Shown here in pieces: positions 36,202-47,000 of a stretch of 64,000 nucleotides of DNA. Within the stretch, counting starts at the first letter, position 1. Every line of letters begins with the position of its first letter. Origin of the DNA: Bryopsis sp. KO-2023 (taxonomy: Eukaryota > Chlorophyta > Ulvophyceae > Bryopsidales > Bryopsidaceae); NCBI GenBank assembly GCA_030272585.1, contig BSYQ01000016.1, positions 868,001 through 932,000 of the forward strand, in the 5' to 3' direction. Below the pieces are notes generated by a model. The model did no database searches, had not been told where the DNA came from, and saw only the letters and a program-made list of their open reading frames with translations. The position numbers and the translations under genes are program-made.

Positions 36202-37255
36202 GGGAAAGGGTTGTAGGAGGCAAGAATCCCCAAGGGGAATTCTGGATTAGAGAATCAAAGGAGAGGATGTATTAGAATAGGACATCGTGTTGTGGAAGAG
36301 TTTAATGTGTGCGGCTTGTTTGCAAAATACAAACAATCGAACGATTGTACATGTACGTCAAAAACTTATGTTTTCTTTTCAAAGGGTTGGAGGACTCTCT
36401 TTGCTAAAACTTTTGGTATTCTGTCGTAAAGCCTTCCAGAACCAGCTCAACTGTCACGTTAGCTAACCCTCATGCCAAAACAATGACCAAGAATTAAAAA
36501 AAAGTACAATATAGCAAAAAAAAGAGGTCACCTCCCCCATAATGCCTGAGAAACACAACTGTAAGCATCATGCAAAAAACCCACCCCCAAAGCTTCCTGC
36601 AATCCAAGGAAAAAAAGCAACAGAAAGTGTGTCGACAAGGAATCAAGACCCGAGGAACCAAACCACAAACAGAAACCACAACAGCAAAAGTTACATATTA
36701 CCCGCAAATAGTCGATCAATTAATACATGATTATAAAAAACAACTCCCATGCGGCGCTCGCCTCTGGAACCGAATAAACAACAAGACATGCCAGACCAGA
36801 GCCAACAAATCAATCAATTACAACAAAAAGAGGCCATAAACAAGAGCCAACAACAACAACAACAACAACAATTGCATATTGCATGAGGGGCCACTCGCCC
36901 CTGTCGCGACCATTGTTCCAAACGACTACTCCAATCAAAAATCAATTCTTCAATGTCAATACCCAGATGAACCAAACCCACTCGAGTCTCTCACAGTTGC
37001 TGAAAAAGTCTCCACCACTGAAATCTCGGGGGTCGAAATTTCCCCAAACACCAATTGGGCAATCCAATTCCCCAAACCAAAGCTAAAAGCAAGAGCCTCG
37101 TGGGATCACGTCCCACCATCAGTGGACGACAGGGAGACCCACATGTCAGTCCTTGGTCGATGTACATCCACCAAGAAGTCACCTTCATATCAAAAGAAGA
37201 TGTCACATCATAAAATGACTCTAAATCATTTGACAGAGACGTTTGCCTACCTGGC
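36202..37255. other. Spacer between receptor and Cys/Gly gene A, partly duplicated
   Basis: A-rich and C-rich on the plus strand, with a (CAA)n run near 36850. From about 36520 it matches, inverted and imperfectly, the 43.1-43.36 kb region, so it belongs to the duplication described for genes A and B. No ORF of interest. Confidence 0.6.
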
Positions 37256-37390
37256 ATGTTTCGAAACCACGTACCATCACTTCGCATGATGGGAGCGAGA
37301 GGAAAGCGATGGTACCGCAACGAGGTGTCTCGGGGCTCAAATAAGGCGTTGATCCTCTCTCAAGCTGTGAATTGTTCAACCACTGCAACG
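37256..37390 (+). promoter_or_regulatory. Conserved promoter/5' leader of Cys/Gly gene A
   Basis: This block is shared with gene B in matching position. CACTTCGCATGATGGGAGCG is identical in both copies, and GGGGCTCAAATAAGGCGTT (37332-37350) corresponds to GGGGCTCAAATAGGGCGTT in B, about 40-60 bases before the ATG. CAAATA(A/G)GGC may act as a TATA-like element. Confidence 0.6.
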
Positions 37391-38678
37391 ATGGGGTCGA
37401 ACACGGTGATGTTGCTGCTGGCCATTTTCGGTGCCTTGGCCGTGTGCCACTCGGCTGACTCTGCTGGTATGTGTGCCTGCTCTTACTCTCCAATCTGAGA
37501 ACCGCGAGAATACGCTGTTGATAAGACCCCACGAGCGACCCTAGCACTTCGAAATGAACTTTTCTGTGTTGTAGATACCTCGTCCGCGCCTGGTTTGGGC
37601 ACGCACGTGTCGTCAATCCGGTCTGGAAGGTCCACCCTCGGTGAGTTGGAAGGAGTGGGTTTTGACACTGCGTGTTTTGCCTTGTTTTGTTGCTTTCTGG
37701 GGTGGTAGCATTTCTCGACTCTGGAGGTTCGCATCCCAGATATTGTTTTTCGCGTGCTCTACCATGCTTCTGGCAAAGATGTTAATTATGACGTACGAGC
37801 GCAGGCAATCCCTTTGAGCGGAGATTTTGTGTTTTGCGGGTGGTTGCGTACCAGGTTTTTTTTTCCCAGATGAGAGTCATTGGATAAGGACACCATTCTT
37901 GTAGTTTCGAGTTGGGTCTTTTTCTTACATCAGGCTGGCTCCTAAGGTATTCAGAGCTGTCTGATCTTTATCCATTATCATATGGGTTGTTGCTGTGGCT
38001 AGCAGTGACTAAATGATGAATAAATCTGCATCTGACTCAGGTTTCCCTTCACCATGCCACAGCTGCTCAAGGAGCTGCCCGGTAAGTCCGACGGTTGTAC
38101 CTGCGCTACACACACGTTTTGCCGCTGCATATGTCTGGTACTGAGGGTCATTCGTGCGTGTCTGCAGAGATGCTTCAAGAAAGTTTGCCAAGAAGTTCGT
38201 TGTCACTTGAGTGGCAATAAGTGTCGCGGCCCACCATGCTGTGGTGCCTACGAGAAGAAATGCAGCTATGGCTTGAGGCGTCTTCTCGGCAAGAAGAAGA
38301 AGAAGGGTAGAAAGAGCGGCGGTGGAGGTGGAGGAGGAGGAGGCGGCGGTGGAGGCGGCGGCGGCGGCGGTGGTGGTGGCGGTGGAGGAGGAGGCGGCGG
38401 CGGTGGTGGTGGTGGCGGTGGAGGAGGAGGAGGAGGAGGTGGTGGAGGTGGTGGCGGAGGCGGAGGCGGAGGCGGAGGCGGTGGCGGTGGAGGACGAGGT
38501 GGTGGTGATGGAGGTGACGGAGGAGGTGAGTTTCTTTTGTGGAGGATTCGGGTGTTGAAAGGTTTTTTGCATATCAGATGCCAGACGTGTTTGTGGTGTT
38601 CTTGTAGGACGAAATTGCCGAAAGGAGTGCAAGTCATGCAAAGTTTGCAAGAAGGTCTGCATTTGCAATGGCAATTGA
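37391..38678 (+). CDS. Secreted cysteine-rich polyglycine protein, copy A
   Basis: Five exons (37391-37466, 37575-37640, 38041-38081, 38168-38525, 38608-38678) give 203 residues. A clear signal peptide (MGSNTVMLLLAIFGALAVC, then HSADS) is followed by a short Ser/Gly segment (PGLGTHVSSIRSGRS). A cysteine-rich block comes next (PCHSCSRSCPRC, CHLSGNKCRGPPCCGAYEKK, then CSYGLRRLLG), then a lysine cluster and roughly 65 residues of almost pure glycine. The end is a compact CxxxCxxCxxxCxxxCxC tail (NCRKECKSCKVCKKVCIC). About 20 cysteines suggest a disulfide-bonded secreted protein; polyglycine suggests an extracellular matrix, scale or adhesive role, which is inference. I know no named family for it. 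Intron positions and phases are identical to those of copy B. Confidence 0.85.
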
Positions 38679-41600
38679 GGTTCCTCGCATCTTGCTGCTG
38701 GTCCTGGAGACAATCTGTTGATTACTGACAGTGGCGCATCCGAGTTTGACAACATCCTGATCGTGAATCGTTTTTTTCTTTTATCAAATAAGAATATCTA
38801 AGCTAAATTTATATATCTATGTATTGCTGCCGATCTCAGTTGCATGATTGGCTCTACTAATTTATAAGAAATGCATTTCTGCTGATCACCTCATTTTCTT
38901 GATCCTTTTTTTTGGGAACCTTTGTTGTATCACAAAGAAAACCAATACTTCAAAACTAGGAGGTTTTTTCTTTGGAATTGCATGTTTTTGGGATGCCTGC
39001 ACCAAACAATAATCTGGTGTATCATTTAGGCGTGTAAGATTTTACTTCATCTTTTGAATGGGTGCTTCACAACTTGTGGATCCATCCGATCATGACAATA
39101 TCACTGTACTGTGAATTTTCCGTAGGATATCTTACATCTAGAGACGTATGTGACATATGTGTTTCCACACTATCTCTGATGAAACCTCTCCATGTCAATT
39201 TCTGGTTTCCGTGGGGGGTATTTTTATGAAACCAATGATGACAAGCTTCAGCGATAAAAAATACTCTGAAGGAGGGGCAAGAATAAACCAATTTTTCATC
39301 GCCCCCATTCCAGTGAGGTAAAATTCCAACATGTCCGAGGTAAAATTTAAAATTCCATCCCACAGCTCCATCACTCACTCTATTTCCAGCAGATAATGCC
39401 TCAAAACAGTGTCTGGGGAGAAGGAATTCTCTAGCTTCTGTGATTCTCCTCAGCAACCATCTAACCTCCAAAGAGCTCAAACCCCGTCCAAATTCATAGC
39501 TCCGGTCCCCCTCCACCATTACAATGGCTGGAATCTCATGTTCACATCCGTCTTTGTCCATCCTCTTGCTCAGCTCTGGAGGTTTACTCAGCCACCTCCA
39601 ACCCCCGCAATATTGGATGTTACGCTTTCCTAGGCAGCACAATAAGGGAGGGGGGGGCAGAACCAATACGGAATCTGTGACCACCAATATCCAACACAGG
39701 TTTGCTCCAGAGATTGCGGCAGATGCAGAACAGAAATGCCCCACAGCTGCAGCTGGCCAGCTGCAAAAAAGGGGATTGAACCTGCTCCCACGAGAGGAAA
39801 ACCTAACAACAGCTATAATTTTGTAAATACAACGTACAATATGTAAGTTTATGTTTACATTATTTTTCTTATTATTTATTTATTTTATTGCTTGTGATGT
39901 GACGTGATGCAAGATTTCAAGAACTGTCACCATTAGTAATATACAAAGTTTCCAAATCAGCCTACTTACATTGTGAAGAAGAAAAGCCGATCTTCTATTA
40001 CAGCAAACCCTTCAATAAATTGTAAAAACTATTTATTTATTTATTCGCACAGTGAAAAAGAAAAATACATATTTTGCATTTTTTGTGTCGCATCTTACCA
40101 ACACCAATCGGCAGGAATATGAGCAATACACAGATTCCCAGCCAAACCGCAAGAAAAAGCAACGAGAAGACGCGCAACCCTAGGGCTGTCAATCAAGGTG
40201 GGGGCAATCAATCCAGCATTATGCACACCGCAGCACGAATTCAGGTGGACAGAAGGACAGCAAAGATCTTTCGACGCGCATGCAAGCCTTACATAGCTCC
40301 ACTGGTGATGGAAACACGATGCTCAGATCTCCAGCGTTGGCTCCTTGACAGACTGTCGAGCGAGTCCCAGCAGGAGCAGCCAAGAGGTCCAATTCATTTT
40401 CGCCGTCCATTTTCTGCGCCGATCGCCTTGTCCATAGAATTCAGCGAATAGAGTAAGGTACCCTGCACACAGTCGTAATAAACACTCCCCATCCACTTAA
40501 TGTTTCGCTACGGAAAAGCCACCTTGGATTCGGATGAAAGCGTCGGAGATAAGCTCAATTCGTCTGATGCAAGAGTTGATGTCTCTTCAATGAACTACAG
40601 CAAAACGCAATGTCTGTCTGACAAAAGGGGGATTGCAGAGAAATGAAAAGACGGAGCTGGTTCTGCAGGTGGACTACAACGCGCGCGTTGGGCAGCGACA
40701 GGAGCCTCCTCAGGAATCACATCGACAGTGGCGGCGGCTGGAGCCAACTTATCCTGCGCTTGCAACATAAATATTGAACAGGTCGAACAAGTTCTAACTT
40801 GTTCAACTTCACAGAGCAGGCAGGCAGTTAGGGTAGTGGATAAACCTGAAACGTCTCCGAAAGAAACCCGTGACCTCCTTTTTGGGCGACCAGCCCGCCA
40901 CATTCACTTTCGCTCGCACATGTTTATTTCTCCTCTTTTTTGTTCTTTTTTTTGTAATTATTCAGCGTTTTTACATAGCTTCGCAATATTAGGATTGATT
41001 GATGTTGCTCCACACCCATTTATCTCGGAGTCTCAGGTGTGACTTTCCTGAACCAGGAGTCCCCACTCCAGAAAAGAGAGGTGATTCTCCATCACAAAAG
41101 GCATTTCTTTTTAGCTGCTTGGTCAATGACATTACATGTATATATATAACGTGTTGATGAAGTTATTTTGATCAGACTTGAGAGGTGGCTTGTGGTGCAA
41201 TGTGGTTTCATGATTTTAGGATGGAGGGAATTTTTTTATTCAATAATGATATCATGCTGAAAAGGTACGATCAATTGACAAGCCAGAGATAGGTTGACTG
41301 ACATCATTTTTTTTCTTCAAGTTCAGCATGGGTCTCTCAGGGAGATAGCTCCGAACTGTGTTGATGATGAGAACTTGCAGGATTCAAGGTCGGTGAAAAA
41401 TCAGTGAACGAAGAGTTTTTTTCTGTAACAAGCAAAAGCAGACTTGTATTTGTTCCAATCAGTGAATGAATCACCCAACTGAAGAATCAACAATAAGCCC
41501 TAACCAGACTCTTGCCAGATGACAAACATCAAACCAACAGCCCAGCTTCAGCACATGTACCACCTGTACTATTTTTTGGGGGAGGAGGGGCAACAAACTG

Positions 41601-42005
41601 GTGGGAAGGAGTCAAAAAACCCTGTAGTTGTGTTTCTGACCAATCTCAGTGACAACATGATCTCGATTCTTTGAACTGGTTATGAACTGTGCCAATACAA
41701 GTTTCTCCGCAGTGTTGGGTTTGGTGGCTGGTGGAGCTGGATGGTTTCAAAAAGAATCATTTACATGCCACAATGATACACCAGATGATGCTTGGTGTAG
41801 GCATTCAAAACACCATGACAGTCCATATAAAAAAAAAGCTGATCATGAAACTGAGGTGATCAGCAACAGTACATATTAATTTAAGTTTAATGAATTATAA
41901 TAGACAAAAAAATAGATTCACGATGAGGAGGTTGTCGAACTCCGGTGTGCCACTGCCAGCAACGGACAGATTGTCTCCAAAGTGAGCAGCAAGATGCAAA
42001 GGACC
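38679..42005. other. Spacer between the two Cys/Gly genes
   Basis: 3.3 kb with a 225-codon open frame on the minus strand (separate entry), scattered short frames, an inverted repeat at 40785-40804 (9 bp arms GAACAAGTT, two-base spacer) and AT-rich stretches. Apart from that frame I see nothing that can be supported as a gene. Confidence 0.5.
39067..39744 (-). CDS. Unrecognised open frame, possible exon or degenerate gene
   Basis: A 225-codon frame without introns or low-complexity composition (sample: WLLRRITEAREFLLPRHCFE, YLGHVGILPHWNGGDEKLVY). It starts at a GTG, so an ATG start would have to be internal or on another exon. I recognise no domain, and no repeat or transposase motif is visible. 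Its length in this AT-rich spacer is more than chance would usually give, but codon bias could not be measured. It may be a single exon of a larger gene, a transposon remnant or chance. Confidence 0.3.
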   Translation of the reverse strand: MGHFCSASAAISGANLCWILVVTDSVLVLPPPPLLCCLGKRNIQYCGGWRWLSKPPELSKRMDKDGCEHEIPAIVMVEGDRSYEFGRGLSSLEVRWLLRRITEAREFLLPRHCFEALSAGNRVSDGAVGWNFKFYLGHVGILPHWNGGDEKLVYSCPSFRVFFIAEACHHWFHKNTPHGNQKLTWRGFIRDSVETHMSHTSLDVRYPTENSQYSDIVMIGWIHKL

Positions 42006-42983
42006 TCAGTGGCAAATGCAGACCTTCTTGCAAACTTTGCATGACTTGCACTCCTTTCGGCAATGTCGTCCTACAAGATAGGTACACTCGTGTCTAGCAT
42101 CTGACGTACAAAAATATTTCAACGCTCTCTCCATCAGCCACAAAAGGAACTCACCGCCGCCGCCACCTCCGCCGCCGCCACCTCCGCCGCCGCCTCCTCC
42201 ACCGCCGCCACCACCGCCGCCGCCACCGCCTCCTCCACCACCGCCGCCGCCGCCGCCGCCGCCTCCACCTCCACCACCGCCGCCGCCACCGCCTCCTCCG
42301 CCTCCACCGCCGCTCTTCTTGTTCTTTTTCTTGCGATCCTTTCTGCCGAGAAGACGCCTCAAGCCGTAGCTGCATTTCTTCTCGTAGGCACCACAGCACG
42401 GTGCGCCACGGCACTTGTTGCCCCTCAAATAGCAACTAACTTCTTCGCAAACTCTCTTGTAACATCTCTGAACACACGCAGGCAGGGCAATCAGAAAAAC
42501 AATTCGGCACACGCAGCGGGAAAAAGGCGAGCCAGGTACAACCTGCCGGAGCTTACCGGGCAGCCCTTGGAGCAGCTGTTGCATGGAGCTACTACACCTA
42601 AATCACATACACAAGCAGGCACTCGGATCTCGCAATCAGATCTCAAATCGTCACGAGAGACGAGAAAGCCTGTCGCACAAGAAAGCAGCAGACGCTGTCT
42701 AGAAAAACCAAGGTGTCAAATGCACTCCTTCAAACCCACCGAGCATGGATCGGCTTGCGCGGATCGCCGACACGTGGGTGCCCAACCCAGGCACCGGCGA
42801 AGTCTCTGCAACACATAGAATTTGATTTCAAACTGCTAGGGTCTGTCGTTGGCTCTAATCACCCACACATTCTCGCGGGCATCAGATTCGAGCGTCAGAG
42901 CACATACCAACAGCATCAGCGGAGTGGCACACGGCCAAGGCGCCGAAAATGGCCAGCAGTAACATCATCGTGTTCGACCCCAT
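42006..42983 (-). CDS. Secreted cysteine-rich polyglycine protein, copy B
   Basis: Five exons (42983-42908, 42805-42740, 42597-42557, 42467-42155, 42070-42006) give 186 residues. The order is the same as in copy A: signal peptide (MGSNTMMLLLAIFGALAVC), PGLGTHVSAIRASRS, PCNSCSKGCPRC, NKCRGAPCCGAYEKKCSYGL, lysine cluster, about 50 residues of glycine, and the tail HCRKECKSCKVCKKVCICH. All cysteines align with those of A. The 3' half of the tail exon is nearly identical at nucleotide level to A, while exons 3 and 4 have many replacements, including charge changes (VCQEVRC against VCEEVSC). Its glycine tract is shorter by roughly 15 residues. Confidence 0.85.
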
Positions 42984-43110
42984 CGTTGAAATTGCAGTGG
43001 GCTTACGGTTTAGAGAGGAACGAACGCCCTATTTGAGCCCCACACCACCTCGTCGTAGAACCATCGCCACCTCTCGCTCCCATCATGCGAAGTGACGGGG
43101 CGCTCGCTGT
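42984..43110 (-). promoter_or_regulatory. Conserved promoter/5' leader of Cys/Gly gene B
   Basis: Counterpart of the gene A leader. It holds the shared CACTTCGCATGATGGGAGCG block (near 43095-43076) and the TATA-like GGGGCTCAAATAGGGCGTT (43042-43024), 40-60 bases before the ATG at 42983. Confidence 0.6.
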
Positions 43111-43360
43111 CTTGAAGCATGTGGAAATCGTGTTGAAACGATGAAAGCAACTCTTGTGGCTGAGCAAGCAGCAACCCTGACAGGGATCTCCTTTTGGGTG
43201 GCCAACGTTTTGGGGTTTGGGGGCCCCCCAAAAAAACCAAAAAACCAAAAAAGGGGTTTCTTTTCCTTGGGATTCAGAAAGCTTTTCGGGTGGGTTCGCA
43301 TACATGATGGTTGCAGTTGTGTTGTTTCTGGCATTAAGGAGGGGGGGGGGTGATGGCCTC

Positions 43361-44063
43361 TGTTTGCCTTTTTGTAGGTTTTTTGCTTATCGTTGTGTTG
43401 AGGAAGCATCCTTTTAGGTTTTTCACATTTCCTTGCATTGGACACGATTTTCCCTTGGGAAATTTTCAAACGTAATGATGTGTTTCTGGATGAGCCAACG
43501 AAAGTCAAGCATCTCGTATTCCAATTAAAAAAAAATGGATGAAAAAACATTCTCATCTATTTCACGTAAATGATCGCCCCACCCCTTTCTCAACACACAC
43601 TCAAAACAAAAAAAACTTCAAAAATAGGGGGCTTTTCCCGCCGCCACAATAAGACAGGCGACGTTCTAAAAGAAACATCAGCGCTCCCTCGTGGAGGCTG
43701 TAACTTAACTGGTAAAATTCCAACCACGATTATTATTGACCACGATTTAACATATATGCTTGCCAAAAGGTCTTTTTTTTTCATCCTGGAATGAAAGCCA
43801 AACCCCCCTCCCCTTACCTCCAAACAAAACAGTTCTCATCAAAATCCTTGCATCTTAGAAACACAATAGAGGCTTTCCTTTCGCCTGCCAAGAAAGAAAT
43901 AATAATAAAAAAATACTGCAGCATCCCCCCCCCCAAAAAAAAATAAACAAAAATCAACTAAAAAACACTCATCGATTACAGCACTCCTGTTTTTTCTTTC
44001 TTTGTTTTTTTTTTAAATACAGAACTCGGGTGGAAAGGGAAAAAAAAACAGCACCAGTCTCTT
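43361..44063. other. Intergenic region, no supported gene
   Basis: About 700 bp, AT-rich with homopolymers, including a C10A9 block at 43925-43943. It holds the 5' flank of gene B and the 3' flank of the kinase gene. Confidence 0.5.
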
Positions 44064-47000
44064 TCAGTGACTGATTTTTGGTCGATGCAAATTTTGTTCA
44101 GATTTCCAGCCCCCATCACAATCAAATTTCCACGGCGAAACGATGCTCCGGACAGAATGCATGCTGCAACAGGGTGGCTGGGGGGAATATCGATATTGGT
44201 CCGAACTGAGGGGCAGGGCGTTCAGCAAAGTCCATTCGAAACCGTGGTGTAGCATTGCGGAGGCTCTAGTTTTCAAAAAATTGGCACTTTTTGAATCAAT
44301 CAGTCCGAACGCATACAGCAAGCCTTCTACATCCATGTTTTTGAATTTCGTCAAGCATTGTTTCACTTTCGGTGGGAAGTTTTTGCCGATTTTACCCCCA
44401 GGGACGTGGCACCTTTTGTCAAAAATTCAACACAGGAAAAAGAAAAATCACTCAGAGAAAATTAGAAAGAGAAACTTATGTCTAAAAATACCCCCCCACC
44501 CCCTCCAAAAAAAAAAAATGGTCGAGGTAAACGAAAACGCAAGTTTGAATGGTAAAACCTGCATGCAATAATGATTTTAAAACCACTTTTATGCAAGGAA
44601 ATTCTCCAGAGCTTTCGTTAAGTAATTAAAAAAATTCAAAAGACCAAGAATTGTCACCACACATCAGCATATTTTATTTTTTTGTTGTCCAGAGTGGAGG
44701 GAGCTTTTTTTAAACCCCCCATTCTTTTTTTTTTTTTTTTTGGGGGGGGGGGGGGGGTTCTTGCTTCATTGCTGCATTTTTTTTAACCTGTAGTCCATCA
44801 TAACGTGTGGTGCCGGGGTGCTCGTTTCGAATCCCTTCTTGTTGTATTTCGCGTATCGTTTGCCGACGGCCCGAAAGGTATGTTCTGCCGAGGAAGGCAA
44901 AAATATGGTGCTCAATTGTCGACCCAAATCGCACATGTGGCCGTGGCCTAGAGCCTGGTTATTGTCGATCAAAGTGATGCCCCCGTTTTCGTCCAAGAAT
45001 AGGTTGTTTGAATTTCTGTCGCATTGGGACGTCAGCAGATCGAAAATGGCAGCCATCATGACCTAGGGAGAATCAGCGAGGGGTCCAACCATGATTAGTC
45101 ATTTCTACCCCATTTGACATTATTAGTAGGAAACCCATATTCAAGGGGAAGGGGAGGTTCTTTCTGCTTTTTTTTTCCCCTGGTTGGATCAACAATTCTC
45201 ACTGAATGATGTGTTTTTTTGGTGGGTTTTGGTTTTCTGATCAATTTTTTTCTTGAAAAAGATGGGACTTAATACATAGTGGATTTCTCTTTGCAGATAT
45301 TTTTCCTCATTAAAACAGAAAAAAATTAACCCCCAAAGCCGAAGCGGCGAAATCAGCCAGGTTGACAAAAAAAGTGAAAGAACTTGTGTCCGTCCAATTT
45401 TGATCTTTTTTTTTCCAAACCATCAATCCAGTGAATCATAACAAAACGAAACAGCAAAAAATGAGTTTTTGGAAAAATATACCTGGGTACTGTTGACTCT
45501 GTTTTTCAGAGCGTCCAAAATGACTTCTGGCTTGGTGGACCAGTGGGCGATATTGTACAGCGAAACCCCGGGGGCCCTGGTTTGCCAAAGAGCGTCCATA
45601 TCTATAGGATATCCAGTTTCTGGCATCACCGCTTTCACGGGGCCAACCCACACCTGAAAAGTTTACGTAATGCAGAGTCATCGTTTAAATTAAAACAAAA
45701 AAACATTGAAGTTGAAAAAAGGACCTGTCCCCAAGATTATTAACAAAATAAACATAAATCCATAAAGAGTTAAAAAGCACAAAAATCAATAAAATAAGAA
45801 AAATAAGCATTTTCCCTACAAAAATTAATATTGGCCATGGGAAAATTCGATATAACATTTTCTTTCTCTCTCTATTATAAAAGATGTGGGGGCAAAAAAA
45901 AAAGCCACAGTTTTGGATGGATGATCTTCTTCTTGCAATAAACCCTTTTTTTGTCTTGATTATTCATTAGTAATAGTTATAATCATGATGATTAATTATT
46001 TGAATTTATACATGCATTGACTTTTTTTTGTCCTTTTTCGAAGTCGGTTCTGGAAATTAAAAAAAAAAAGTGAAAAAAAGAAAAGAAAAAGAAGTTTGCA
46101 TAATAACTTTTCTGAAACAGACCTTGGGTAAAACGGTGTCGAGGCCGCACTCTTCCGCGATTCTCATCATAGAAATTTCTTTTTGCACGACTTCATACGG
46201 CATCGTTTTATTGCAGTAGTGCTCGGGGCCTCTGGTAGTGGGTTGTACGTACATTTTGTTTATGCTTCCGGTGCCTGCAAAACTCCGAATTCGCTGAAAG
46301 AAGGGGTCGTAAGGGTCTGTCCTGCAAACACAGGAAAAAAATAATAATGATGACAAATGTATATATTTCAAAATAGTTCACTGTTTTTGTTGACAAAAAA
46401 AAAAGAAATTGAATTCGGTCCAGTTTTTCTTTTTATGAATATTTTTTTCACAGAGTAAAAAAGCATTTCCACCTGGAATTCAGTTTCACTACTACCCACC
46501 CGGATAAATAAATAAATAAGTAAAGTTCAGGCCAAATCAGTTTATGGTTTATCAGTTTATTAAATTTTTGCAACTTTGGCTCCTTGTGGCGAAAATTAAT
46601 TCCAGGTGAAAAACAGACCGGCAAAAAAAAAATTGTTGCAGATTAGATTTCATCATTTTTTATTTTTATTTTTTATTTTTTTTGGGGGGCGTTATTTCAG
46701 AAGAGTATCTGCGAGTCCTTTCTTTGTCAGCCCATAATAATAATTGTTATTAAAAAAATTTGAGATATTGATTACCCCAATCCGTGCTCAAACGGCAAAC
46801 ACCACATCTTCACAACAGCTTGAGTTCTCGGATTCTCTGCAGCCCCAAAAAAGATCGACATTAAGATAAAAAAAAGGCAAAAAATACTGCCAGATTGCAA
46901 ACAACAAGATATATCATCACTAAAAAAAAAGAAAAAGAAATAAACAAACAAGTAAAAGCTGAGAATTAAACAAACACTGGCAGAAAGCAAACAGCAAGAT

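Larger units (their letters stand above)
36520..43360. repeat. Inverted duplication containing Cys/Gly genes A and B
   Basis: The left arm (about 36520-38678) and the right arm (about 43360-42006, reversed) match over upstream DNA, promoters, all five exons and the intron positions. Upstream landmarks include GCATCATG followed by ACCCACCCCCAAAGCTT on the left against CATCATG followed by ACCCACCCGAAAAGCTT on the right (reverse complement). The arms have diverged by point changes and indels, and about 3.3 kb of unique DNA separates the two stop codons. Confidence 0.75.

Noticed and set aside
38322..38755. Long poly-Ala/Val/Glu, poly-Ser/Thr and poly-Pro frames opposite or out of frame with the polyglycine exon
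   Set aside because: They are translations of the same GGN microsatellite in other frames; the glycine frame is fixed by conserved cysteines and splice phases in both gene copies.
40074..40903. Frames of 102-125 codons on both strands (for example RIQVDRRTAKIFRRACKPY)
   Set aside because: Faintly basic-protein-like but no domain, no partner exons and comparable frames on both strands; not enough to call a gene.
44766..44787. Stop codon at 44766 as the end of the kinase
   Set aside because: The donor at 44787 splices in phase 2 to 44412, restoring a continuous CHVPGG block and a helical C-terminal domain.
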